Source of the DNA: Amaurobius ferox
Taxonomy: Eukaryota; Arthropoda; Arachnida; Araneae; Amaurobiidae
Reading direction: 5' to 3'
DNA: 64,000 nt
Assembly: GCA_951213105.1 (NCBI GenBank)
Contig: OX578145.1
Coordinates: 117,321,239 to 117,385,238 of the forward strand
Below, in pieces: positions 1-11,630 of this stretch. Within the stretch, counting starts at the first letter, position 1, and each line of letters begins with the position of its first letter. The notes under the pieces were generated by a model. That model saw only the letters and a program-made list of their open reading frames with translations. It ran no database searches and was not told the origin of the DNA. The position numbers were made by a program, and so were the translations under genes.

Positions 1-264
1 GAAGACCCCGTGCGATAGTAAATGGACGAATGCAGAAAGGCGTCAAAGAGTGGCTGTTCAACCATGATTTTCTCTGAACTCTGTGACAACCATGATTTTC
101 GCCGAAACTACAGCACAACTGGGAAATACCTTACGCCATAATAAAAAGAATAAGCAGTGTCGTCTTCAATCATGTCAAAAGTCGTTCATATCGATAGATT
201 TGCCCCATATTTTGGACCACAGTAGGTCGATAGGTCCGGGGTGTGCAGCCGTATGGAGGGGCAG
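1..264 (+). pseudogene. 3' end of a Ty3/gypsy pol gene and polypurine tract
   Basis: This is the tail of a retrotransposon whose body lies left of the window. In one frame at about 174-225 the translation reads KVVHIDRFAPYFGPQ, the typical end of a gypsy integrase (family pattern KVVHRDRLAPY). The upstream part is frameshifted and unreadable. A polypurine-like stretch (ggaggggcag, 255-264) sits directly before the LTR, as expected for plus-strand priming. The region also holds an imperfect local duplication around caaccatgatttt at 59-100. No function is expected; it is a decayed copy. Confidence 0.7.
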
Positions 265-762
265 TGTTACGATGTAAAATGCCTTTACTGGAATCTCTCT
301 TGAAAACCAGAAGAAAACACCTATAGATGCAGCCATTCTTATGACGTGAATTTAGAGTTGCCATATGCTAAAATTCGGAGAAGGGTTGATAAATTTGGAG
401 ACTTCTGGAATGTACTCGAGCTTTCTGGATATAACGAATATTAGATACGCGCCCGTTCTGGAAGTTTCTACGGAGAGTATATAAAATGAGACATCGCTTG
501 ACAGTTGACGCGCTACAGCGAATTGTGAGATACGTCAATACTTTGAGAATAGTATCTGCTGTTCAGTGAAATTAGTAGAGTTTGTAATTGCTGTTTTACT
601 GTACTTGACAGTTGATTTTTTTTTAGATAGTTATCGAGCTTTTTCTGTATATTGCTCCTGTTTATGCTGTGCTTGTATATAAACGTATTAGTCATCCAGA
701 AATTTGGACTCATTCTTGTATCCCAAGAGTATACCCATGATTCCCGAGGATATGTCGTAACA
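265..762 (+). repeat. Ty3/gypsy LTR (3' LTR of the left-edge element)
   Basis: The LTR starts TGTTACGA at 265 and ends TCGTAACA at 762, a perfect 8-bp inverted terminal repeat of the usual TG...CA type, giving 498 bp. A TATA-like box (tatataaaa, about 479-487) sits at the expected promoter position. The sequence from 265 to about 720 aligns with 62263-62745 near the other end of the window, so they are members of one LTR family. Because pol sequence precedes it, it is a 3' LTR and not a solo LTR. Confidence 0.75.
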
Positions 763-983
763 ATACCATATGCTCATTCTGCAGATATAACCACAACAGT
801 AAAAAGGGCATTAAAGTATTCTTGGTCAGTAGTGAATGATGATGACATCAATTCAAACACACTTTTTTGCAAGGGGATATACACAACAGGGTGTCTTGCA
901 TACAGACCGGTGTTAATCAACCTTTTGCAAATTGTTTGACAGAATATGGTAATTTTAGGAGTCATAAGCATTTTACCAGTCAA

Positions 984-1590
984 ATTCAGGCCCGTAGCCA
1001 GAAATGTAATGCAAGAGGTGCTGGAGTGAAATTCAAGGGGGGCTCTTCAACAGCCTTGAAGGAGGGGAAAAAACATTTGGAGGGCGGTGGGAAATTCACT
1101 AACATATTAAATTTTAGTTTTTAATAATTCACTGCATTAAAAATATTTTAATTACAATTACATATATTATATCACATAATATTGACTGTAATTACTTATC
1201 AGTTGATAATGTATAATGTGATAATATAGTACTCAATATAACTAATTACTCATCTGTATAACTACTCATCAGTTGGCAATGTATAATGGTGAAACTTGCA
1301 ATAATGCAAAAGTACTCCTAAATACTATATTTTTAATTTAATTTTTAAAACTTTATTGAATATTTCAAAATTAAATAAATCGATGATCATCAATATAATC
1401 ACAAATCCAGTAACAAAAAAGTCTGTGCTATACAAAACAAAGTTTACAAAAAATTCTGAAAAAGCAATTTTTTGCAAAATTTGGATGACATGTATGAAAT
1501 TTCATACCACCAGATTAAATATTTCCATCAGAGGGGGCTGAATATACCTCTTGGGGGGGGGGGGGGGCTCAACCCCCTGGCAAGCTGAGT
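984..1590. repeat. Unclassified interspersed repeat beginning caggcccgtagcc
   Basis: The motif caggcccgtagccaga at 987 recurs at about 5889-5905 as cagggcccgtagctaga, so both look like left ends of one family. The 984 copy includes G-rich blocks and a 15-G run (1553-1567) followed by a short C-rich stretch. No right-hand terminal repeat could be placed, so the end is approximate. hAT-like or another DNA-transposon origin is a guess. Confidence 0.35.
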
Positions 1591-1599
1591 TTCTTCTGT

Positions 1600-2837
1600 G
1601 ATGCCATGGTCATAGTCATAAGGCCAAATAATGGTACATACAGTTGCTTTCCTTGTTGAGGTTGTAAGGAGATATTTCCTGTCTGATGATAATAAGCATG
1701 ATATGTTTAAACAATTGACATCCAGCCAGAAAACGATTGATATCTGGTCAGTACGCTTTAAGATTTCCTTGCTTGTGGTTGTCCCATAGATATCAATTTT
1801 AAAGAATCATCTAACAAACTATTTATGGCACCACATCAATTTCTACTAGTTGTACAAAATGACTAGAAAAATGTTTCTGGTTTTGAATCCCACATATAAC
1901 TATTGTAGCATATATTGGCACACATTAGTGGAAATTTTAAACTGCTTTTCATTTGCAATGCAATGACAGATGCCACTCGATATAAATTGCATTTTACAAT
2001 GTGTAAAGCATTTTATGCACGATTGCAGCGATATAATTTTTCCACTTGGTTTAATTTTGAATACTAGTACAGTAAGCAACTGTGATTCGTTATGAAATAA
2101 ATGGACTTAAATAATAAGAAATATTAAAGTAAAATAAAGTCAAGTAGAGCTCTTAACCCAGAGGTAGGGAACCTTTTTATGTTTAATGGCCAAATTGATT
2201 TAAATTCTCCCTCCAAAAAAGTCGCATATAAGAATTTTCAATATATATACAGCAAAACACAAATCTTTAGTAGAAAATATAATATATACAACTTAAAAAG
2301 AAGTAAAGTTTTTGAGAAGGCCGCACTTGATGTCCCAAAAGGTAGCAGGTTCCCCACCCATCTTAACCTCACATATATTAAACATAGAATCTGTTCCTTA
2401 TGTTCTGGATAATGCTTGTCCCAAGTTTGCTTAGTATTCAGGCCATGGTTATTCCCTGAAGATAACACCTAATAAAGCTTTTTTTTATTAATTCCATAAT
2501 ATATATTATAAATGATTTACCAAGCTAAAGGAAAAGGCTATGTAATGAAAATAGATTTATTACAAATATCACCAATTTACAAAACAGCATAATACAGACC
2601 ACAAATTGCTTTCAGTATCTTTGATCAGGTTCTGAATGCATGCAAGTTCCATAAAATAGCGTAACTGGCTGATGAACAAATATCATTTAGCTTTTACACA
2701 CATAAAAATCCGAAAATATGTCTCTGCTTCAAAATCATTCATTCATGGGATTTATTAGTGCTGCATAACATCAATACGACAAAGACTTTCCAGGAATCAC
2801 ATTAATCTTAAAATATTTTCATATATATATATGTATG

Positions 2838-2877
<40 letters not shown>

Positions 2878-3387
2878 TCACAAATTACAAAACTTCCATA
2901 AAAACATTAATTTTAACAGCATTCTATTCATAACTGAGAGATGTATTTAGGAGGTGTAATTATACAAACAGCAGCAAACAATAAAGAGTACATTCTAATA
3001 CATAACAACATAAAACAAGTATCACAAACATAATGAACAATTTTAGTGAAATAAAATTTAAAAATCTAACAAATTTGCAGTAATTTACAGATGTTTTTAA
3101 CCTACAATAATCACAAAGGGAAATATTGACAAATTTAAAGAATAGAATTCAGTAGATTTGTAAAATAGAACAACACATGGATGTAAATTGTATCTTTAAA
3201 TTTTTTTTCAGTAGCACTATTTGTTGAAATTTTGATATCAAACTTTGAAAAAGCTTGTAAAAGAAATAGAATGGCCTGAGAAAATTATTCTTTTTTTCTT
3301 AAGGCGTTCCATGTCTTTTGTTTTATGTAGTTTTATTATAAATACATATGTGAATAAATGTAATACACTGATAAAAAGCAATTCATG
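1600..3387. other. AT-rich intergenic DNA
   Basis: No reading frame or splice pattern worth calling was seen on either strand. The longest open frames here are short and low-complexity. The stretch contains the AT microsatellite listed separately. Confidence 0.6.
2821..2874. repeat. (AT)n microsatellite with a (TATG) interruption
   Basis: Alternating AT with a short ATGT block near 2831-2841, then about 16 uninterrupted AT units. Confidence 0.9.
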
Positions 3388-3391
3388 TTAA

Positions 3392-3514
3392 CCCATTAGT
3401 GCTGGTTAACAGATAAATTGACTGGCAAAAATATGTGTTAACTAACAGACAGCATAAGTAAAAATATCATAGTAAATGTTTAGGTTAAAAAAAATCAAAC
3501 TCGGCATTAATGGG
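3392..3514. mobile_element. Short piggyBac-like MITE, 123 bp
   Basis: The element is bounded by TTAA on both sides (3388-3391 and 3515-3518). Its ends are inverted repeats: CCCATTAGTGCTG on the left and CGGCATTAATGGG on the right, with two mismatches. A CCC terminus and a duplicated TTAA are piggyBac superfamily hallmarks. There is no coding capacity, so it would need a transposase from elsewhere. Confidence 0.7.
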
Positions 3515-3518
3515 TTAA

Positions 3519-6500
3519 CTAAAGATATGATTTTTTATATACAGAATATATCTTTATGAAAAATGCAAAGGTATGGATAAGCTATAATAAAATTAAATTT
3601 AGTACATATTATGCACAAATACATTTTCCGTGTAATATGATTAAAAAACACTTATTACTTTGAAATTTTTCATAAAGTACAAGAAAAATATCACTTAAGA
3701 TGATGTGTAATTTGAACATTATATATATATAAATCAATTTAATAAATATAACTTAAACCTAACAATTTTGGTGCAAACTAATCATTTATGTGCCCAAAGT
3801 GAAGTGAGAAACAAATTCAATAAAATTTTATGCAATAAAAATGGAACACAATAAAACTGAGATATCTGACTCTTGATAATTAGAAATATTATATTTTAAA
3901 AGTTAAATACAAAATTCAAACAGTGAAAAGAATTAAATTGCTTATTTAGTTTGACATAATGAAATCTCTCTCTCTCTCTTTCTAAAAAAAAACTAAAAAC
4001 TAAAAAAAATTAAAGTATATCTAGTATGAACTGAATTAATAACTAAATCAGTTCATAATAGATCATCATTACAATGGTTTAATTGACAGATTTCAGCAGT
4101 GTTTTTTGTTTGTATTGCCACATGAAAAGAACCAACTTTATGCATTTTATAAGAAATAATCATTGGAGGAGAATGTATTTTTCCTATAAAAGTTATAGCG
4201 ATCTTAATTATTAAATTGCATATTATGCAGTATTTCGAGCAAGGTAAAAAGAGTCATATATGTAGGTGTATTTAAAACCACATAACTGACATCACAGAGA
4301 TCCAATTCAATCTTGATAAGTAAAAACAACAGACAAATATTGGGCAAATCGAACTAGAATAAATTGTTTATTGTTTTTGAAATTTTGATGTATACAAATG
4401 AAAATTGTGGGTTAATGAGTATAGAAAACAGGGAGAAAACCTTTTTGGTATTGTTCTATTAGTCCTTTTTCAAATTGAAAGTTAAAACATTAGAAAACAT
4501 TAGAAACATTAGAAAACATTAGAAGCATTTAAACATTAGAAATGTTTATTCAGTTTTCTTGCTAAAGCAACTTGTATTATGATTATTTTAAATAAACTTT
4601 AAGATGATGTCAAGTATTTAATATGATGAAGTATTTAATATGATGTCAATGACTACACATTTGAAGTATTACGTTTAGACAGTCAAGTAAAAACTTGAAA
4701 TTGCAAAGCATTTAGAACATAGGAAGTCAATTACAGAACACAGATATGTCCAAGAAAACTATCATAAAGAATCATATTTTGTTTTTGGATTCTAGTAACT
4801 AAATTTTTTTTTTTTTTTTTTTTTTGTCACCAAAATTCCCATACTGTAGCAGTTGCCATATTTTATTAAAATATATGTAAATTTATTAAAAATTAAATAT
4901 TTTATATTAATTTTAAATAGCTTTAACCATTTTAATGCATATGCATTTTAATATTTTTAAATTGACATGAAAACAGATTTTCTATTAGTTATTCTATTCT
5001 TAACTGGTAGTCCACATTTTTGGAATTTTAATTCATTTATTCTTTGAAAGTTATTTCATATCTAATTTTGTTGTTTAATAAATAAAAAGCATTAAATATA
5101 AAGATTAACAAAATTTAAAATGTTTAAACATGTAGTAAAATATTCTAAATTATGCACTTTTAAGTTTTACGATATGTTTGCCTTCTTTTAATGTTATTAC
5201 TTCTTCTCTTAAGACAAGATTTTAAGCACATAAGCCTGTTTACATTTTTGGCTTAAGTACAAATCTAAGTCTAGAAACAATACTAAGCCAAATAATCTTT
5301 CATTTGGTACTGAGTGCTAGTACACATAATTATTTTTTCATGACTTGCTACTGTAGTAATTGCATTTTCAACAATTTCCAAAAGGAAGAACACTATATTA
5401 ACTAATTCATTTAACTTTCATATGCAAAACCTGCTGTGTATGTATAAAGTAATATTTATAGGAATTAAGGTAACATCACATCATAGATAAAGAAAATAAT
5501 GTAAGCTTCCTTACCCACTTGTTTGATATGGAAAAGAAAAAAGGACTAGTAAATTAATGTTAACATACAAATGATTTTAAACATAACAGTATGAATATAT
5601 TTAAAATTTTTTAGAGGAAAAAAAATTTTTTTAACACCAATTAAAATTTGATTATTTGGCAATGAATTTTAATCAACCAGTAAAGCTTTTATCAATTAAT
5701 CAGGTTGAATAAAAATAGACTTTTCAAATGTTGTCTATCACAATCATTATGGTTTCAATATTCACTGATGCCAATTGTAATTAATTGTAAAAAATTTTAT
5801 TCAAATTACTTCATTCATTCGAGATATGTTCACAGACTCATTCACACACATGCTGGAATCATATTAGAAACATATGAATTGAGTTCAGGCAGGGCCCGTA
5901 GCTAGATACAAAGTGATAGAGGAGCTAGGGCAAAGTCCAAAGGGTGCTTGCTCACTGTAAACATTATTTAAGAACAAAATATTAGAATTGAGAGCATAGG
6001 TTTAGTTTTGTGAACATCAGCTATAGGTAGGTTTCGTGAGTATTAATATCAGGTTTTATGAACTTTAAGTAAGGAAATTTAAAATCCTTTAACTACATTC
6101 AATGTTCAATGTCTTAAAATACTTTAAAATTAAATTTTAAAAGTGAACAGTGCCAATATGTTTTCCAATACTGGAAATACCTATTGCTTCTAGTCTTTTT
6201 CTATCATTCCTCCATAATATAATGGTTTCTTAGTTTAATGTTTTGTATTCATGATTATTATTCATGAATTTGACATCAAAATATGCAATAGATGTGACTG
6301 AAGATTTCAAATATTGAACTAAAAAAGCGATATTAAAGCCAATACAAGTATTTCAGACAATAATATATATATATATGTGGTGTTTAAAATTGCCCAAATT
6401 CCTTTGTTTACATTTCAATTTATTCTATAAAACTTTTTACAGCTCTGTTTTTTAGCTATTTCAGAATGGGAGTCACATAGACAGATACAAAAATCTCTAT

Positions 6501-8263
6501 TTATTAAATATAATGCCCCACTAAGGACGAAAATGTTAACTCTTGATAATATAATGCATAGGCATAAGTTTCAAATTTCAAAATTAAAAAGTCAGAGTAA
6601 AGAAGTATTGCTTTCTGAGATAATGTAAAATGAAGTTTAACTGTATATAATTCTTTCTTTGCATAGTTTTTTATAGTCACATAAATTGATTATGCATCTG
6701 AATCTAATTTTGACTTTAACAATAAACTAAATATGGATTTAAATATAGTTTAACAGGAAAATCAAAATAATTTGAGTAAAAAGAAAGAGAGAGAAAAAGA
6801 ACATTGAGCATAAAAACATATACACATGTAATAATTACATCAGCACCTTAATAAAAACATGCTGTGTCTGCACTGATTATAAGCCATACTTTAACTCTTA
6901 TAAACACAAATGACTTTCTATTTTCCTTACAATACAAGGTAATGTATAGGGAAAGTATTGAAATTGTGTTGAAAATCACAACTTGAGTTTCCGACAGATC
7001 TACACATTTCAAGCACTCTAGACCCAAAGAAGAAAACTATTTTCTTATTTTTAGCATAATGTCTGAGTGTGTGTATATATGTACCGTATGCATCCCCTTT
7101 AACTCAAAAACTAGTTGACCAAATTTCATAAAATTTGATAGGTAAGTCCCTTGTGGGTGACCCTGGTGCTTATTAGATTATGGTATGATTCGGAAAAAAG
7201 AACTTGCCTTTTTTTCGCAAAATGGCTCGAAAAATCATCAAAATCTGAAATTAAAAATTTATACATGCCCAAATGTATCAATTAAATGCTTGTTTTATAC
7301 ATAATTTTTGACGATGAAAAGAATAAGACCAACTTAACTCTAGGCCTAACCATTCTCGAGGTATTACAGTTTTCAAGTCGAAGAATCATTAGTCAAGGTA
7401 CAAATCTACCTACAACTGCATACAAAAAGGGTGAAATTGGTTCTGTGAATAATAATAATAATATTCAAGTAATATGTACATGCATTTATTGTATTTTCAA
7501 ATTATAAAATTTCAAACGAAAAAATAATCTTAGGAGAAAAGTACTTTTGCATGTAATCCAAATAAACAGTTTTGGTTGTAGAAGGCTTTAAAAAACTTCC
7601 AAAAAGTTTTACAATGTTCAGCTTAGTCTCCCAGGTTAGCAGTTTTCTTTTCTAGTGTATCTGGTAGCGTGTCTGGATGGGTTGCATTCTTTCAGAAGGC
7701 ATATTTTGTTTTTAAACAAAAAATGATGAGGCAAAATTTAATAAACTTTTAGATTAATTAAACACTCAATACTTATAATAAATAATAGCAACACAATTGC
7801 TTATGAATCAATCACAAATGCCTGGAGCTGCTGACATAGCTCCATGTGTAGCTTTCAAAATGTATCCCTAGCTATAACAAGCATCCCTGCATCTCAACAT
7901 GTCTCTGAAAAAAAAAATTAAACAACATACACACAAAACAATGTAAATTGGGATAATGTGTTAGGAGAGTATTGTACTTTCTGAAAACTTTGTTAGAATT
8001 GCAACAATTTGTGCCTTTAGGGTTTTAATAATTAATTATTCTAATATTAGTCTACCACAATTCTAACTTAATATCTCAGAAGAACGTTTCTTTTTCACAA
8101 AGTGCATTTGCTGAAAAAGTTAGTTTTCAATATTTATCACATTAATAGATTTTCATTATTTATTTTTATTAAAATTCCTTCATTTATCTAAAATTGAAAC
8201 TTTCTAATAAGTAACAAAAGAAATGTCCTCGTAATTTTATATGATAGTAGCAACTTTATTTCT
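3519..8263. other. AT-rich intergenic DNA with scattered low-complexity repeats
   Basis: No gene was recognised. Visible low-complexity features are short tandem acattagaaa units at about 4486-4545, a T-run at about 4803-4826, and a second start of the cagggcccgtagc repeat at about 5889. A longer diverged repeat at 6938-7420 is listed separately. Confidence 0.55.
6938..7420 (+). repeat. Diverged interspersed repeat related to 49787-50170
   Basis: The order of recognisable blocks matches the TIR element at 49766-50654: tataggga aagtattg, then gtctgagtgtgtgt, then a gaccaaatttcataaaatttg block, then an accattctcgaggtatt block. Sequence identity is low and no right terminus was found, so this is a diverged or truncated relative. 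Confidence 0.4.
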
Positions 8264-8271
8264 GAAGCTTC

Positions 8272-8558
8272 CAGGGCCTGGTTTACACATGGATCACTGG
8301 GTTTCTAAAATTTAATATGAAAATCTGAAATTTAAAAGAGATTGTTGAAATAATTGAAAATATTACCAATGGTTAAGAATATCACAGCAAAATTTGTTGC
8401 TTAAAATCTTTTAGAATTTTAAGTTTTATCCGTCTCTGGAATGCTGCATTTCTATTTACTATAAACATTTATTTACTTATGATGGCACCTGTAAATTAAA
8501 AAAAATATCTTTTGGCAGGGGTCTCCAGACAACTAGAACTTCCGTAAGTCAGGCCCTG
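8272..8558. mobile_element. hAT-like MITE, 287 bp
   Basis: The left end CAGGGCCTGGTTTAC and the right end GTAAGTCAGGCCCTG are imperfect inverted repeats with a perfect CAGGGCCTG core. They are flanked by 8-bp sequences gaagcttc (8264-8271) and aaagcttt (8559-8566), which agree at six of eight positions. Eight-base duplications and CAGGG termini are typical of hAT elements. It is non-coding. Confidence 0.65.
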
Positions 8559-9218
8559 AAAGCTTTACTAAAAATAATTAGATTTGAAGGTACTACAGGA
8601 TTGTTAAGTCCCATTTAATCAGTACATTGGTCTATCAATAGCATGCTATAAAACTATTTAAATTTCCTTATCTATCATAACTATCACTTCCTTAACTATC
8701 ATAAATATTATTTTGTTACTGTTAACTGCTTTATGGGAAAATATCGGTATTTTCTTATAAAGAAACTATTAATTTTTCTCGCAAAACTTTGACCTATCCT
8801 GTATATATTAAAATTAAAAAACTGATGACTAGTAAAAAATGTTAACATTTTAAGCTTAGATTATATAAGCAATAGTAGTTTATAATCCATCATATAAAAC
8901 AAATCAGAAGATCTTTATAATTAATCCTATAAATATGTAAGGATTCTTCAATAGATTCAAGAAGCGAGTTAAAATATGGAAAAATGCAAATACTAATGAA
9001 TTAATTTCATTAAAATAAATAAACTTTTTGTGTCACATAAAAACATTAACAGTTCCAAAACGATAATAATATTAATAAATAAAAAAAATTGCAAATGGAA
9101 CCAAATTGAAAAAGTATAAGATAGGTAAATTAATATAAAGCATCAAAATACAAGCAAATTAAAAGCATTCGCTATTTTGTAAACATTAAAATATAATACA
9201 TATCACATTAGATGCTAA

Positions 9219-9472
9219 CCCTTTGTAGGAAGCACCATTTCATAACAGCTGCAGCACAAATTTCTTATGGGAAAAGATAAATTTTAAATATATTAATTAC
9301 TTTATATCATTTTATGAAAAACTGTGACTTTGCCTAACCATTGCTTCTTTCCAAAAAATCTTTGAGCATATTCTATCAAAGACTCAACTAAACCGAAACT
9401 AAATATTCAGTTCACATACCAACAGATTCTGAAAGCAATATTAAAGCAAATACTGAAAGACGGCAATCAAAG

Positions 9473-9522
<50 letters not shown>

Positions 9523-9775
9523 ATAGCTTACTTTGAATTTCAAAACCACGTATGAACTGTACAGGATGATTGATAAGAGCTCTATACACAAAGGTTAACA
9601 TTCAGAAAAACACAATAAAGCCATTCAAAGAGACTTTTAGCATCATCTGTGATTCAAATAAATAAGAATACAACATGAGATAAGATGAATCAGATAGAGA
9701 ATGTGCATTTTTATAATTAGTTTAGAATAAATATTTTTCCACTGCTCAAAGATTATGCCAGCCATCCTTAAAGGG
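9219..9775. mobile_element. Weak candidate piggyBac-like element
   Basis: CTAA precedes CCCTTTGTAGGA on the left and TCCTTAAAGGG precedes TTAA on the right. Only the CCCTTT termini match well, and the left flank is CTAA instead of TTAA. The interior includes a 49-base A tract. The call rests on termini alone. Confidence 0.3.
9473..9521. repeat. Pure poly(A) tract, 49 bases
   Basis: Uninterrupted A. No retroposed body or target-site duplication was seen beside it, so it is not called as a retroelement tail. Confidence 0.9.
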
Positions 9776-10281
9776 TTAACATAATATAAAAATCTCAAGA
9801 GCATAAAAGACATATATAAAAAAAAATAAGCACTGAACAGGAAGGAGCCTATTTAAAAGAAAATTTTATAAATATTTTCAGATCCTTCACAAAATTTATA
9901 TATTAAAAATTGACTCTTCACAAAGTTTTAAAAACCAAATTTTTACAAAATTCCAAATTTCAATATGAGACTCCTTACAAAATTTCATATAGAAACTCCT
10001 TCACAGAAAATACATTTTTGAAAATTAACCCGTCATGCACAATATTGATCAATCATCCAAAACAAATCTTTCATAAAATATTAATTACAAAGAAATAAGA
10101 TTAGTTAAAAAAATTCCATATGTAAGGTGAAAGCAAGTTTGCTAGAAATATTATGATTAACTCATTTAAATATTTCATAAAAATATTTTGTTTTTCAAAA
10201 AGATTAGTTTATTCTCTACAAAAATAACACTCTCACTGACACTCCTCCCATTCAATGTGACTAATTTTAAAATCATGTTAA

Positions 10282-11626
10282 CCCTCTCGCTACTAGTATA
10301 CATGGCAAATGTTTAAATATTTATTATAAATGTGCATTCACATTTACAACTGTTATCAACATTTATTTGTATTTCTACGATCTATTTGTTATGCTGTCTG
10401 TTGGTCCTTTGAAGAATAATTCAATTTACAATTTAGGTTCATGTGAAAATCACTGAAATCTGAAAACTAACTCTATGGCTGCAAAACTAAAACTATTTGC
10501 TATTTAAAAAATATAAATATATATTTTTTTATCTATAATAATAAATAAAGATATATGCCTTCATGTTTGTGTTATTTGTAAAGCCAAATTTGTCATGGAA
10601 AATCAAAGCATAATTTGGCATAGGGTACCTTCACTCTAGAGAAAAACTGTATCATTGAGATTTTTTAAAAATTCAAATTAGTTTTTTAGGCATTAAATTT
10701 TGAAGCTCCATGTTGAGCAATTTTGACACAAATTGGATTCTTAGTGATAAAAAAATATTAGCACAGAAATTCCGTCTTCACCACAGGAAAGATCGAAGAA
10801 CTCATGTTCCAATAAACTTTGAACAGAATCTGTACTATCAATAGATGAATTTTTGAAAATGTATACTTTTTTGTGCTTTGAGGACGTAATAGATTTGAAA
10901 ATTTAAAATTAAAAAAAAAATTGACTCATAATCTGATTTTCATAATTTAACAGCAGCTTCTTTGAATATTACACACTGCTTCAACACAAATTTTTTGTTA
11001 CTATAGACATCAGTTCATTATGATTTTTAGAAAGATCAGCTCATAATTTAAAAAATATATTATAGCAGATGAATGGAACCCTATTTTTGACCTTAAATAG
11101 GGTCGAGCATTTTATCTTTGTTCATTTTATTCGTGAACAAGAAAGAGTGGGAAATAAGTTTGCTTCCAAAGTCAATAGAAAGGTTGCCTACAACCGTTTG
11201 ATGGCATCACAAAATGCTTTTAAGTCATGGATTTTTCTGAAATATTTGTTTGAAAATGCAGAATGTTAGCGACTGGTTGCTATGAAAAGTAAAATATTTG
11301 GAGATACGAGCATTTTTACTTATTACTAGAAAATGTACTCAGCATTGCATTTAGTTGTAGAGAACTTGCGAGTTCAAGTGCAATTTTAATCAGAGGTTTC
11401 ATCTTAAAACATATGCATATTTCATTTTATAGTTAAAAATTTTAATTTAACATTCTTAAATATATTTTTTACATTTTTAAAATAAAACAGCTATGGTTAT
11501 AAACTTTTAATAACTTGCTAAAAACGAACAAAATGTTTATTCTAAAACTATTTTTTGCTTTAGTATAAAGTGCATATTAAAAAGTCATAACTTATTTTAC
11601 CCCTTAAGGTACCAGTAGTGAGAGGG
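10282..11626. mobile_element. piggyBac-like non-autonomous element, about 1.35 kb
   Basis: TTAA lies at both ends (10278-10281 and 11627-11630). The termini are inverted repeats: CCCTCTCGCTACTAGTA on the left and TACCAGTAGTGAGAGGG on the right, differing at two positions. Its termini differ from the 0.7-kb family at 25838. The longest open frame inside (11069-11269) does not resemble a transposase. Confidence 0.75.
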
Positions 11627-11630
11627 TTAA

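Noticed and set aside
9473..9521. Poly(A) tract as the tail of a processed pseudogene
   Set aside because: No coding-like body precedes it and no flanking direct repeat was found.
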